From assembly GCA_963971575.1 (NCBI GenBank), contig OZ020613.1, forward strand, positions 50,586,250-50,650,249: a stretch of 64,000 nucleotides of DNA, given 5' to 3'. The notes beneath the pieces were generated by a model that saw only the letters and a list, made by a program, of their open reading frames with translations, was not told the DNA's origin and did no database searches. The stretch is from Liopterus haemorrhoidalis (Eukaryota; Arthropoda; Insecta; Coleoptera; Dytiscidae). The position numbers were made by a program, and so were the translations under genes. Shown here in pieces: positions 23,327 to 34,080 of the stretch (position 1 is the first letter of the stretch; each line of letters begins with the position of its first letter).

Positions 23327-23886
23327 TTTATTAGGTCTGTTCGTTTGTCTGATTAGATCAAAATAGAGCAGGTCTAGCAACATTTTAGGCGTTCGTTTGT
23401 GTAAGAATAGTTGATATAATAGTGTTCGTTTGTCCAGAGCAACTTACGCTAGATCATATCGAGCAAGCTAAACTTGCTCGGCCTCAAGCGGTAGGCAGGA
23501 AATATGACCTCTAAATAAAGAAGTTTTTTGACAAATGTTATTATAACCATACAAAATACATATCATTAAAGGTTTTAACGCAATATTGTAAATAATTATT
23601 ACATTTTAGATGGATCTGGTTAGTGAACAAATAAAAAAATAATCAATAAATACTAAAAATATACTGGTCTTCTTTTTAGATGTATTACCTACGAAATTGC
23701 AGTAGGAAATGTTTAGGTGGAGAACAACGCATTAACAAAAATAAATAATTTTTTTTCTTTGGCAAATAGCTGTTCATTTGTGAAGATCGGACAGCACAGA
23801 TCAAACTTGCTCTTGCAGTCACACGATCATGATCTAACTGCCCGACTTAAGCAATCTAGATCACACAAACGAACACACCTATTATA
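23327..23886. mobile_element. Candidate MITE in the MADF gene intron
   Basis: The ends AGGTCTGTTCGTTTGTCTGA (left) and the complement of ACAAACGAACACACCT (right) form imperfect inverted repeats. Inside, AGATCA and TTGCTCG-type motifs recur in both orientations. The flanks TTAT/TTAT suggest a short target duplication, but the exact border is ambiguous. It is non-coding. Confidence 0.5.
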
Positions 23887-23894
23887 CTTATGTC

Positions 23895-24014
23895 GGGTTG
23901 TTAACGTAAGAGCTTTCTCTATCTCAAGTTAAAATCATTTGTTTTTATAAGTTACAACATACAAAAACAAATGATTTTAACTTGAGTTAGGGATAACTCT
24001 TACTTTAGCAACCG
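23895..24014. mobile_element. Small palindromic element
   Basis: Two arms of about 50 bp are inverted copies: GGTTGTTAACGTAAGAG at the left and CTCTTACTTTAGCAACC at the right, with a near-perfect inner stem around CTCAAGTTAAAATCATTTGT. The loop is about 15 bp. It is a foldback or MITE-like repeat directly beside the previous element. Confidence 0.6.
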
Positions 24015-24594
24015 GCCATTAAACTAGCTAGCCGAAAATATTAATAATGTAGTCATTGTTTTATAATAAAAATATAAACTAACCTTCTCTGTTTTGCAAT
24101 GGAGTTTAAAAAGCCACATTGGTCAAAATACTGCCACGTTGAAGAACATCTAGCAGATTCAGAAGGCAAGTTCAGCATCTTCCTTCTTTCCCTGCTGAAC
24201 CGGCTACGTATAGCGGCCCATCTTTGTTCACACACAGATCCTGAAATAATCACATTGTTCTACACTCTATACTCTATTAATTATTTTTAAAATATTACCT
24301 TCAACGCCCAGCATTTCTCCAATTGTCGTCCATCCATTTTCTTTTTTTAATTTGTCTTTGAAATCCTTGTCCGACGACAAATACAGACAAGGATAATACA
24401 GACAAGTCTATTAAGGCCCCGTCATTAAAAGCTTGATTCATTATCAACAAAACAAATAACAGAAAAATAACAAAAAGATAACACAAAAATAACAAAAAGA
24501 TAACACAAAAATAACAAAAATAACGCAATATATATTTCCAAACAAACGAGTGACGCAGAATGAGTGGTAAACAATAATGAGAGCGTAATGACAC

Positions 24595-24923
24595 GTATCC
24601 CTTTAGAATTTATGTCAGAGTGCGCGCACGCGCATGGTGCGGTTTTAACGTGATTTACTCCTAGCCGTAGGAAAGTTAGAACTTAGTTATTTTTTAAGGC
24701 CAGAACCTTAGGACTAAAATTAAAGCAATGTGTTGTATGAACTTGCTCGTAGCGATATGATATTTTATCTTTTAAGGATAAAATTAAAACATACAACTAA
24801 AACTAAAACTAAATGTTGACTAAACCCACCATTGGTGTACTTACCAACCGACTGTACACCAGATGACAATCAGGCATCTTGTTAATAGTCTGCATCTTAG
24901 ATGTTCACTTAAGTTCTTAAAGC
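24595..24923. other. Spacer before the Harbinger element
   Basis: No gene or element end is supported. A short GCGCGCACGCGC patch lies at 24631-24642. The rest is AT-rich. Confidence 0.35.
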
Positions 24924-25195
24924 TGATGCTGCGTTCAGAACCTCTCAATTAGGAATTAGAATTAGTACTTAGAATTAACGTAAATGTTTGTTATACGTAA
25001 CTGTACGTTATCATTTACAACCTTCAAAATTATACTTATAAATTAAAATTATAAGTTAGCGGACGCCAAACTCTTACGTTAATTTAATTGACGCGTACGC
25101 AGTAAGCAGCTGTCAATCTGTCTAACCAAAAATATTATTATTAAAGTAAACGTCTAAATTGTATTGGAAATCTAAAAGTTATTAAATTGTTAGAA

Positions 25196-26538
25196 ATGGA
25201 TGAAGAATTTCTCATTCCATTGGCGTTAAGTTTAGGTCAATATTATTTAGAATTAAAAAAAAAGAAAAGTCGGAGATGGTGGGTGAGACCTTTATTCCAG
25301 AAACGGTATGACCAAGGAGATTATAATAATTTAATTCAAGAGATGAGGTTGGGTGACAAAGAAATGTTTTTCAATTACACTCGAATGAATGTTGAGCAAT
25401 TTGACAAACTTTTAAGTTTGGTCGGACCTTTTATTCAAAAAAAAAAGTTACAGAGAATTTATTCTTGCTGGTGCCAGATTAGTATTGACTCTAAGGTAAC
25501 TACCGTCATAAATATAATCATGATCTTCAACCATTGCATATTATATAAGTACCTATTAATTTTTTTTAATTCGTAGGCATTTGGCTGATGGAGTCAGACT
25601 GTCCACATTATCATTTAGTTACCGAATTGGAAAATCGACTGTATGTTGTATTATTAATGAAACTTGTGAAGCAATATGGGCAGCTCTACATGAGTTAGTA
25701 TTATCAGTGCCAACTGAACAAGAGTGGAAAAATATTAGTTTAGGTTATGAACAATGGTGGAATATGCCCAACACACTTGGTGCCATAGATGGAAAGCATG
25801 TTGTAATTAGAGCACCTCGTCACAGCGGCTCACAATATTGTAATTATAAAAAAACATTTAGTATTGTGTTATTTGCTATCTGTGATCATGACTACAACTT
25901 TACATATGTCGATATCGGACGATATGGTTCACAGAGCGATGGTGGTGTTTTGAGGGCTTCTTCATTTGGACACAAATTAAACAACAATGTATTAAATGTT
26001 CCCCCAAACAAAAGTTTTCCTGGCACAACAACACCAACATCATATTTTTTTGTCGGTGATGCAGCGTTCCCCTTCAGTTGAATTTAATGCGACCCTATGG
26101 AGGAACACGGTTAGCACACGAAGAAAGAATATTTAACTATCGACTTTCCAGAGCTAGGAGGTGCATAGAGAATACTTTCGGTATTATGGTTGCTCGGTTT
26201 AGAATATTTCATTCTGTCATTTTTAAAGAGCCTGATATGTGGACAAAGTAGTTAAGGCTGCTGTCTGCCTACACAATTATATAAAGAAAGAAGAACAAAC
26301 AATATTATCAACAAACAGACAATCAAGAAATTATTGTGATACAGAAGTAAATGGTGTTTCGATACTAGGACAATGGCGTAATGACATTCCTCTAAATCCA
26401 TCACTAGTACCCGTAAGTCAATTAAAACGTCGACTAGGTTCCAGAAATGCTACTGCAAATGCTTCGGCATACAGGGAATATATAAAGGAATATCTCAATA
26501 CCACTGGAAGTGTACCGTGGCAAAACAATATCATATAA
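25196..26538 (+). pseudogene. PIF/Harbinger transposase, frameshifted
   Basis: The DDE_Tnp_4-type catalytic motifs are visible: NTLGAIDGKHV (first Asp), YVDIGRYGSQSDGGV (second Asp), then FVGDAAFP and a RARRCIENTFGIM block (Glu) about 150 bp downstream. An 81-bp GT-AG intron (25496-25576) separates LVLTLR from HLADG. Three breaks disable it: an A-run length change near 25437-25446, a shift near 26074 and one near 26246. The start ATG at 25196 is preferred over a TTG nine bases upstream. It would cut and reinsert the element with the help of the MADF partner. Confidence 0.85.
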
Positions 26539-26792
26539 TTTTGTTTTTTATAATATATGTATATTTTAAACTAAATACATTTTTAAATAAACGTAAATTA
26601 AATTATTTATTATTTCTAAAATCCTAATAACTAACGTCCAGTTGTAACAAACTAAGTATTAAAACTAAAACAGAAAAAAGTAAAAGTAAAGTAAAAAAAA
26701 TAATGGAAAAATTATTCTAACCTAATTAATTTTTTTTTATTTCTAATCTCCCTCCTCGTTTTAATTAGGAGTTCCATGACCCCATCTTTAAA

Positions 26793-27078
26793 TTAATCCA
26801 TACTTTCTTCGGGCATCTGCAGCATCTCCTGCTCTATTTGGTTGCAGAAGCTCTTCACGTATATTTCTTTTGCATTCCTTTCTGGTTTAGCAGCAATATG
26901 TTGTGCAATTGCTGCCAACGATGACGAAATACCATCCTCTACATTTTTTTTTTTTAATTTTTTCGCAAATGGTTGCGACGTAGAATGTTCACGCTCTGAA
27001 CTAACATAAGGTCTGCTCTCTGGCTGCCTTTCCACTTCGCTGAATGTGGGGCTACGCAGCGGATCAGACGTAGGGCTC
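26793..27078 (-). pseudogene. C-terminal half of the Harbinger MADF partner gene
   Basis: The frame runs from an LSPTSDPLRSPTF segment through a basic FAKKLKKKN stretch to a C-terminal LAAIAQHIAAKPERNAKE block and EQEMLQMPEESMD tail, the style of Harbinger-encoded MADF proteins. It is separated from its N-terminal half (37281-37867) by the gypsy insertion: both sides of the break carry the same LSPTS repeat and the AGCA target duplication. Confidence 0.75.
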
Positions 27079-27082
27079 AGCA

Positions 27083-27319
27083 TGATATGAGCGAAGACTG
27101 GCTCTCTCAATGGATCGCTAGAGTTAAGCAACTCTAGCCGCGGTGACCTCCTGGACGGGTGACCGCTTGCGTTCGGTGTTGGCGTTAAGTAACGCTCGGC
27201 GCGGTGACCCCTGGATGGGGGACCGCTTGGCGATGTGGTGAACGCACGTCGGTGTTGGAGTAATGATGGAGAGGAGAGGTGATAGCTAGGATGGGTGACG
27301 GTAAGGACAATGAGGATAG
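27083..27319 (-). repeat. 3' LTR (conserved part)
   Basis: Matches 36869-37160 from TGATATGAGCG onward, but lacks about 50 bp present in the 5' LTR. Beyond 27319 the two LTRs no longer match, so the U3 portions differ. It contains two 5S-rRNA-like modules on the plus strand (27111-27170 and 27184-27232). Confidence 0.8.
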
Positions 27320-27523
27320 GTGACAGTGAGGATGGGAAATAGTGTGTGATGGAAAAAGAAAATATTTACACACAGAACAGGAAATACAAACAATATATCT
27401 ACAACTTAAGCCTAGAAAAACGACATGAGACACATAGAGAAACATAAAGAAAACATAACACGATATATACTAACAGAAAAAGAAAACAAAGAAATGAACA
27501 CAAAGTGTCTATGGTGGACAACG

Positions 27524-27690
27524 GGCAAACGGCGTCCAGCTGTTGCTCAGGGCTCTCCACGGGAAAAGGGGGGGGGGTAAGGGCAGGCAGCTTCCAGCTC
27601 CTGCTCGGGACCTCTCTGGTGTAGTGGTCATCGAATGTGGAGAGGGCAAGGGCAGTCAGCGTCCAGCTGCTGCTCGGGTTCCTCTTCCGG
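27524..27690. repeat. Imperfect repeats at the pol end
   Basis: Three imperfect copies of a GGGCAAGGGCAGTCAGCGTC + CAGCTGCTGCTCGGG unit occur at 27524-27553, 27577-27611 and 27640-27675. They overlap the last codons of pol and its 3' flank. A run of ten G lies at about 27569-27578. Confidence 0.6.
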
Positions 27691-28236
27691 CCTCTTGGTC
27701 GTCCTCGGAGTCGCTGCCCAGAACGGGGGCGGGCGGCTGAACTTCCTCTGGGGCCGGCGGGTCCGCTTCACATCATACGCTGGTACCCTGACTGTCTTGC
27801 CATCCCGGTCCACAGTATACACTCGTCCAGAGTGTAACTCGCGGATGGCATATGGACCTATCCACTTGGGCTGGAATCCCTTGTGGAAGTCCTTCTTCGC
27901 GTCGGACTGCGGGTGTGCTCGGATCATTACCTGATCTCCTACACGTCTGTCCTCTCGGCCGACATCTTCACCGGTGTTCCGTTGGGCGTACGTCAGCTGG
28001 TGCTGGGCGATGTGTTCCAGTCTCTGGTCTCGGTCGGGCTGACCCATGGCCGGCGGCTGGTCGAGTGGTGGCCGGCGTTCGCCCGGCAACGGGAGGTTAT
28101 ACCCCAGCAAGGCTTCGCTGGGCGTATACTATGTGGCCGCGTTTTTTCTCGTCCGGAGGTCCCTCAGGATGGCGGGTAGATGTTGGGCCCAGGTTGTATG
28201 GGGTTGTCCCTGAAGTCGGACGCGGAGTCCCTTCTT
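27628..28236 (-). pseudogene. Integrase C-terminal part of the gypsy pol
   Basis: It continues the integrase after the LINE insertion: a NQVVKKGLRVRLQG segment near 28240-28200, a Trp-containing helix region, the conserved LLGYNLPLPGE block (28110), then a GDQVMIRAH barrel-like segment and GPYAIRELHSGRVYTVD (the C-terminal GPY/F-type domain), ending at 27628. The two main frames are separated by a shift near 28115-28130. Confidence 0.75.
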
Positions 28237-28249
28237 CACCACCTGGTTT
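28237..28249. repeat. 13-bp target duplication of LINE copy 1, left
   Basis: CACCACCTGGTTT here is repeated exactly at 34068-34080. It lies in the integrase coding sequence of the gypsy element and marks the LINE insertion. Confidence 0.9.
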
Positions 28250-28636
28250 AGACTGCTGCCCGCGGACAGTACGATCCCAACACGCCTTCTTTGGCCTCGG
28301 ATTCGGTAAAACGGGAGGCTGAGTCTGGTCAGCTCAGTCAATCGGCTGGTGTCACGGTTCATGAATAGAGTGGCTCCACTACTGTATCGTGGATGCCGGG
28401 GTAATGCCGTGCCACTAGACAAGTATTCGGGGGTCTGTGGGAGCGGCTGCAGCTCGCCCGGTTCCAGAGTTGGCGACTACTGGTTCTCGAGCGGGTCGAG
28501 CAGCCCGTGACTACTTCCTCCGATGCTATATCATCCTGACATGTCTGGCGCAATGAGCCGGTTTGCGGCCAACGTCCCCTGTGTGGGGCTCCCTGGTGGG
28601 TGGGCATGGCAGGGTGATGAAACTTAATATACGGGT
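28250..28636 (+). promoter_or_regulatory. 5' UTR of the I-type LINE
   Basis: 387 bp from the element's first base (AGACTGCTGCCCGCGG) to the ORF1 ATG. LINEs of this type carry an internal promoter at their 5' end. No TATA box was seen, as expected, and no clear downstream promoter element could be assigned. Confidence 0.5.
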
Positions 28637-30061
28637 ATGGCGTCTACCCGGAGGGATAAAAATTCTTTAAATTCCGCCAATAGTGAGAGTAAACTCCGTA
28701 AAAAATCAAACAAGAGACCTCGTCGTGATGCTCAGTCATCCGACGAGGGATGTGTTAGGCCAGCTGCCAAGAAGGTAGAAGGTAAAAGAAATGTTGAGTT
28801 TTGTGCGCCAGTACCACGATTTCTCGTCGTAAAGGTTCAAGAAGAGGGTAAGTCTTTCAAAGAGATGTCCCCCTTCTTTGTTGCCCGAACATTGAGAGAT
28901 ACGTGCTCTACTGGAATAAAATCGGTGCGAAAGTTGTCGGACGGTACACTGCTTGTCGAAGCAGAGACTGAGGCGTCGTCAACATTACAGAAATGTGTCA
29001 AGTTTGGTGAGTTTGGAATTTCAGTTCAGCCGCATAAGGCCCTGAATACCTCGAAAGGCGTCGTAACGGATCGCGACCTTGCTTATGTTACGGAGGAAGA
29101 GTTTGTGCAGGAAATGACATCGCAAGGTGTCGTCGAATGCAGGAAGCTCAACCCCCGGAACGGCAAGCCTTCGATCTCTATGGTGGTTTCCTTCGCTGGC
29201 ACAAGGTGTCCAACATCGGTAAGGGTGGGGTACAGCGTTTGTAACGTTCGCCCCTACTACCCCAATCCGATGAGATGCTACAAGTGCCAGCGTTACGGTC
29301 ACACCTCAGTTCGTTGTGGCAAACAGTCCATCTGTGCCAACTGCGGACAGGACCAACATGATGTTGATACCTGTCCAAACGCGGCACACTGCGTGAATTG
29401 TAAAGGTGCTCATGCATCTACTTCACGCCATTGCCCAACGTACTTAGAGGAGAAGGCAATACAGGTAATAAAAACGCAGGACAAGATACCGTATTTCGAC
29501 GCCAAAAGGAAATACAAAGAGAGTGCGCCGGTTACTTTTGCGAAATCTTTCGCACAAGTGGCCGCAAAACGAACTGCAAGTGTCCAAACTCAGACAGAGT
29601 TAGTGCCTCGCCCGACAACTGCAGCAGCAGTGACAGTTTGTACAAATACTGCTAGAGAAACGGTGGTATTGGTCCCAGAGACCAATGTTCAGACCCCACA
29701 ACCTGGGGGATCGGGTCTGAATAAATCCCCCTCCCCTAAAGGAGAACGCACTCAACCTCAGTTCTCCCAACCACCTAAGGAGAAGACCCCACAGTCTTCT
29801 CCACAAATTAGAAGCGATCAGACAAGGGTCGCTTCTACAAAGCCCTCATCAGTCACTCCTGAAAAGGAGACTGATAAGGGACCCGTAGGTTCTCACTGGA
29901 TACCAGTGAGAACAAAGCAATCAAAAAAGGAGTCCAGTGTGTCCACCAAGGCACCTGGACAAACAAGTGAAACCGTGGCCGAGAAAATGGCTGTTGACCC
30001 GCAACCTAAGGGTAAACCAAAGATCATTAGGTTGCGGGGTAACTCCCCTAAACAAAAATGA
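28637..30061 (+). CDS. LINE ORF1, gag-like RNA-binding protein (474 aa)
   Basis: An intact frame from the first ATG after the 5' UTR. The N-terminus is basic (KLRKKSNKRPRRD). Residues about 50-210 form a folded, RRM-like region by position. Residues about 214-262 hold three zinc knuckles (CYKCQRYGHTSVRC, CANCGQDQHDVDTC, CVNCKGAHASTSRHC). The rest is a Pro/Ser/Thr/Gln-rich tail. It should bind the element's RNA and form the RNP with ORF2 protein. Its stop overlaps the ORF2 start as ATGA. Confidence 0.85.
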   Translation: MASTRRDKNSLNSANSESKLRKKSNKRPRRDAQSSDEGCVRPAAKKVEGKRNVEFCAPVPRFLVVKVQEEGKSFKEMSPFFVARTLRDTCSTGIKSVRKLSDGTLLVEAETEASSTLQKCVKFGEFGISVQPHKALNTSKGVVTDRDLAYVTEEEFVQEMTSQGVVECRKLNPRNGKPSISMVVSFAGTRCPTSVRVGYSVCNVRPYYPNPMRCYKCQRYGHTSVRCGKQSICANCGQDQHDVDTCPNAAHCVNCKGAHASTSRHCPTYLEEKAIQVIKTQDKIPYFDAKRKYKESAPVTFAKSFAQVAAKRTASVQTQTELVPRPTTAAAVTVCTNTARETVVLVPETNVQTPQPGGSGLNKSPSPKGERTQPQFSQPPKEKTPQSSPQIRSDQTRVASTKPSSVTPEKETDKGPVGSHWIPVRTKQSKKESSVSTKAPGQTSETVAEKMAVDPQPKGKPKIIRLRGNSPKQK

Positions 30062-33000
30062 CTGGTCCACTAATCCAGTGGAACTGTAACGGTGTATATC
30101 AGCGCTACGAAGAACTGCGACTGTTACTCTCCAATTTTGCGCCTTCGTGTGTTTGTCTGCAGGAAACAAATTTCACGGAAACCGACACATTCTCTCCTTG
30201 AGGATACTCCGTGTTTCGCACGGATTTCCTTACGGGGGCAAGAGCATGTGACGGCGTGGCAATTCTCGTTAGAGACACATTGTACCACGATCCTGTAGAC
30301 ATTGACACTGAGTTGCAGGTCGTAGCAGTTCGTGTTGCACTTCCCCTCCAGGTGACGATATGTTCCATCTATCTCCCCCGTGGCGTTCGAACTGACATCC
30401 GAGATGTCGTGAATGTCATCGATCAACTGCCACCACCTTACATACTATTAGGCGATTTTAACGCCTATAATGTGTGTTGGGGATCGGTGCGGAATGATCG
30501 ACGGGGACGCCACCTGGAGAATATGTTCAATGATTTGAATTTGAGCTTTTTGAACGACGGCAGACCCACGCACTTTTGTGCAGCAACGGGTACTTTCAGT
30601 GCTATAGATCTTAGCGTCGTTTCAGGAGCCATAGCTCCTTTGTTCAAATGGGATGTGCATCACGACCTATGTGGTAGTGATCACTTTCCAATCCTCTTGA
30701 GGCCTCTGTTTAACACTGTTACCGAATCCCGCTGGCCACAGTGGGTTCTTCGGAAAGCAGATTGGACCAAGTTTGCGGAATCATTCTCGCATGAGGATAT
30801 TCCGAGCTTGACCGTAGACGAAGAGGTGAATCTTTTCACGGACTCCATCACAAGCGCAGCTAAAAACAGCATACCGCTGTCATCCACTCAGCCCCGTAGA
30901 GTTCCCGTTCCCTGGTGGAACGAGGAATGCGACTTGGCGCTACGTGAAAGGAGACACCTCTTCAATACATTCTGTCGTTGTCCAACAGAGGAAAACATGA
31001 TAGCCTTCCAACGAGCGAAAGCTCGTGCTAAGAGGATTGTGAAAGAAAGCAAACGCGAATCATGGCGCAAATACGTATGCACCGTTACAGTTGCCACTCC
31101 AGTGGCCAAAGTTTGGGAGAAGGTCCGGAAAATCTCCGGTCTAAATACAGCTACAGCCATTGCTGGTCTATCGGTAAATGGTAACGTAGTTACCTCAGCG
31201 GTCGAAATTGCTAACACTTTGGCATCTAATTTTGCGTTCAATTCTAGCTCTGAACATTATCCACCCGAGTTTCTAACTCGTAAAGCAGGCCTCGAATCTA
31301 TACCTCTAAATTTCTTTTCGAAGAATGACGAGGTATACAACCTGCTTTTCTCTCGTGAAGAGCTAGATAGCGCGATGTCAAAGTGTAAGGATAGCTCTCC
31401 TGGTCCAGATGCGATACATTATTGTATGATCCGAAATCTTCCAGAACCATCTAAGTCTAGGCTTTTGAATGTCTATAATAGGATATGGACTGAGGGCAAG
31501 TGCCCGACCAAGTGGAAGGAATCTCATATAATTCCTATCCCCAAAGTCGGGAAAGATAAACACTTGCCCTCTAGCTATAGACCAATATCACTGACCAGTT
31601 GTCTCTGCAAGCTCATGGAGCGAATGATCAGCAAGCGTCTGATTTGGTTTTTAGAATCTAACGACTTGCTGGCCAACACACAGTGCGGCTTTCGCCGTCA
31701 CCGCTCAACAGCAGATCATCTGGTCAGACTAGAGACAGCTATCAGGAATGCTTTCGTTGAAAACAAACACCTGGTAGCTGTGTTTTTCGATATTGAGAAA
31801 GCCTATGACACTGCATGGATTTATGGTATTCTCCGTACTCTACATTCCTGGGGTCTCCGGGGACGCTTGATGTTCTTTATAAAAGACTTCATGTCGAACC
31901 GGCGCTTCAGGGTGCGGATCGGAAATACCCTGTCACAAATGTTCGCACTGGACAATGGGGTCCCACAGGGCTCCATACTGAGCGTTACGCTATTTTTGAT
32001 CGCCATTAACGGTGCAGCTTCATGTATTCGATTGCCTGTACAGAGTTCGATATTTGTCGACGACATTGGTATCTTTGTCGCCGGACAAAAGACTAGTACA
32101 ATCGAACGTCAGCTCCAGCTGACCATCAATCGTCTCGATACATGGGCAACCGAAAATGGCTTCAAATTCTCGACCAGCAAAACTGTGTGTGTCCATTTTT
32201 GTAGGAAAAGGGGTGTCCATCCCAACCCTACACTCACGCTAAATGGAGCACAGTTACCATTTACCGATACTGCCAGATTTCTGGGTCTCGTTTTTGACAG
32301 TCGTCTAACTTGGCGGGCACATTTTTTGTCTGTCAAGAAAAAATGCCAAAAGTCGCTCAATTTGTTGCGGGTCCTCAGTCACAAGACATGGGGTGCAGAC
32401 CGCACTGTCATGTTGCGTTTATATCGTTCTCTAGTGCGCTCTAAGCTGGACTATGGATGTCTAGCTTATGGGTCAGCTAAACACCAAGAGATAAGAATTC
32501 TTGACCCTGTACATCACACTGGGGTTAGATTGGCCACAGGTGCATTTCGCACCAGTCCAATACTAAGCCTGCTGTGTGAAGCAGGCGAACCGTCACTGTA
32601 CAATCGTCGTAAAATTCTATCCTTGCGGTATATGGCTGCACTCAGTGCCAAGCCAGATCATCCCGCGTATGACCCTATTCTACAAAATAGGCATACAGAA
32701 ATATATGACAGAAAACCAAGAGCCAATAGGCCTTTTGGTCTGAGGACTTTCGACATTTTGGGCGATATTGATTTTAATATGCCTGAAATGGCAAGTTTCG
32801 TTTTGTGTGCTGTTCCACCATGGACGCTACCGCGTCCACTTGTGAACCTCACATTAACTAGGTTTGATAAAGAAACTACGTTGCCTATCGAATACCAACA
32901 TGAGTTACAAAGAACACTGGTCCCTAGGTTCGAGGATACTGTCATTTTTACTGACGGATCAAAATCCGGAACCAGGGTTGGGTGTGCGTTCGTTGTTTTG

Positions 33001-33753
33001 AATCCACGCCAACAGTTTCAGTACCGTCTGCACTCTATAACGAGTGTGTACACTGCTGAGCTGTATGCTATTTTCAAGGCCCTGTGTTTTGTTTCGTCAG
33101 AGCAAAGTCGGTCAAGTGTTATCTTGACGGACTCGCTGAGCGCTCTAAACAGTATCCAAGATCCAGATCCAGAGCATCCTCTTGTACTAAAGATCCGGTT
33201 GCTACTCCACAATCTGAATGCCCAGAATGTGAGGGTAGAGCTGTTTTGGATACCGGGACATGTTGGTATTAAAGGCAATGAAGCGGCAGATGCAGCTGCA
33301 AAAGCCGCCTCTTACAGACCTATGATTGATGTGAGTTTTGTTTTTCCAGATGACGCAAAGAGTCATCTGAAACATCTGGTTTTAGACTTGTGGCAACATG
33401 AGTGGAGCCGCACACAGAACGTTAAGTTGCGACAGATTAAGGGAGACGTTAAACCATGGGGTTCTTCCTGCAGGATTAACCGCAGGGAGGAAACCGCCAT
33501 CACACGCCTCCGTATAGGTCACTGTTGGTGGACCCATGGACACCTCCTTCGAGGAGAGGAGTCCCCTATCTGTGAGACGTGTAACACAGATTTGTCTGTG
33601 TTACACTTTTTAACTGAGTGTGTACAGTTCGAGGATGTCAGGGAGAGGTTAGGCCTGTGCTATGACCTGTCAGTTGCTTTAGGTGACGACAGGGTACTCA
33701 TGGACAGGCTGATACTCTTCCTGAGAGAATCGAACTTATTGTTTTATGTGTGA
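30058..33753 (+). pseudogene. LINE ORF2 with one premature stop (copy 1)
   Basis: Collinear with the 1231-codon ORF2 of copy 2, but codon 48 (30199-30201) is TGA where copy 2 has CGA. The rest (30211 onward) is open to the end. Domains as in copy 2: endonuclease, RT with FVDD, RNase H, and a C-terminal CETCN...H...C finger. A restart at a downstream ATG would lack the first endonuclease motifs (WNCNG, QET). Confidence 0.85.
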
Positions 33754-34067
33754 AGTCTTGCACCTTATTTTAATGTGTTTCTAGTTATTGACTGTGATAT
33801 TCGATGGTAATTGGCCCCTTTACAGCCTCTTACCATCACCCTGAGTCTGTTCAAATTTTCGAACAGACTTTTTATATTATTTATTTGTGTCTGTCAGTGC
33901 AAGATTTCTTTTATTTGAGTATGCGTGTTTTTAATGATTTTAGCTATTTATTTATTGTTTAATATATTGTTTTTAAAATATAGTCTAGTCATTTAAATGG
34001 GCTGCGTTAGGCGCAAATAGCCTTTGTTGCTGTGCGCCAAAAATTTTAACTAACTAACTAACTAACT
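33754..34067 (+). other. LINE 3' UTR and (TAAC)n tail
   Basis: About 310 bp, including a GGTAATTGGCCCC / GGTAAGAGGCTG region (complement) and an AGTCTGTTC...GAACAGACT hairpin at about 33842-33871. It ends GTGCGCCAAAAATTTTAAC and then TAAC units. The same end is found in copies 2 and 3 and in the 9950-10297 fragment, so it likely holds the RT recognition site. Confidence 0.7.
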
Positions 34068-34080
34068 CACCACCTGGTTT
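34068..34080. repeat. 13-bp target duplication of LINE copy 1, right
   Basis: CACCACCTGGTTT, identical to 28237-28249. Gypsy integrase sequence resumes here. Confidence 0.9.

Larger units (their letters stand above)
22606..24460 (-). pseudogene. MADF-domain gene (Harbinger-type accessory protein), three exons
   Basis: Exon 1 (about 24460-24300) encodes the start of a MADF domain (KDFKDKLKKENGWTTIGEML) with a small internal repeat that shifts frame near its beginning. Exon 2 (24253-24066) continues CEQRWAAIRSRFSRERRKM and STWQYFDQCGFL. Exon 3 (about 23156-22606) has a Ser/Thr/Pro-rich linker, KTKTKKK and a C-terminal FGRSLAISLTKIKSRKKK / KFLQLIAEEE motif like that of Harbinger-encoded MADF proteins. 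Splice sites fit GT-AG on the minus strand. The intron 2-3 gap holds two small repeats. It is the DNA-binding partner type of PIF/Harbinger transposase, but no matching transposase adjoins it. Confidence 0.6.
28250..34067 (+). mobile_element. Full-length I-type LINE, copy 1
   Basis: 5.8 kb with a 387-bp 5' UTR, ORF1 with zinc knuckles, ORF2 with endonuclease, reverse transcriptase and RNase H, a 3' UTR and a (TAAC)n tail. The 13-bp direct repeats on both sides show the insertion is complete. The RNase H and the simple-repeat tail, rather than poly(A), point to the I superfamily (I/Nimb/Loa-like) rather than Jockey or CR1. ORF2 has one premature stop, so this copy lacks a full ORF2. Confidence 0.85.

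Noticed and set aside
24301..24594. Hydrophobic Phe/Leu-rich 97-codon ORF
   Set aside because: Its N-terminal part is translated from an AACAAAAATA-type repeat; the real signal is the MADF exon in a shifted frame.
27635..28322. Plus-strand ORFs of up to 156 codons in the gypsy pol region
   Set aside because: They lie opposite the integrase frames, which have recognisable motifs; they are antisense shadows of GC-rich coding DNA.
30888..31241. Minus-strand ORFs repeated in LINE copies 1 and 2
   Set aside because: They recur only because the LINE recurs; they are antisense to ORF2.
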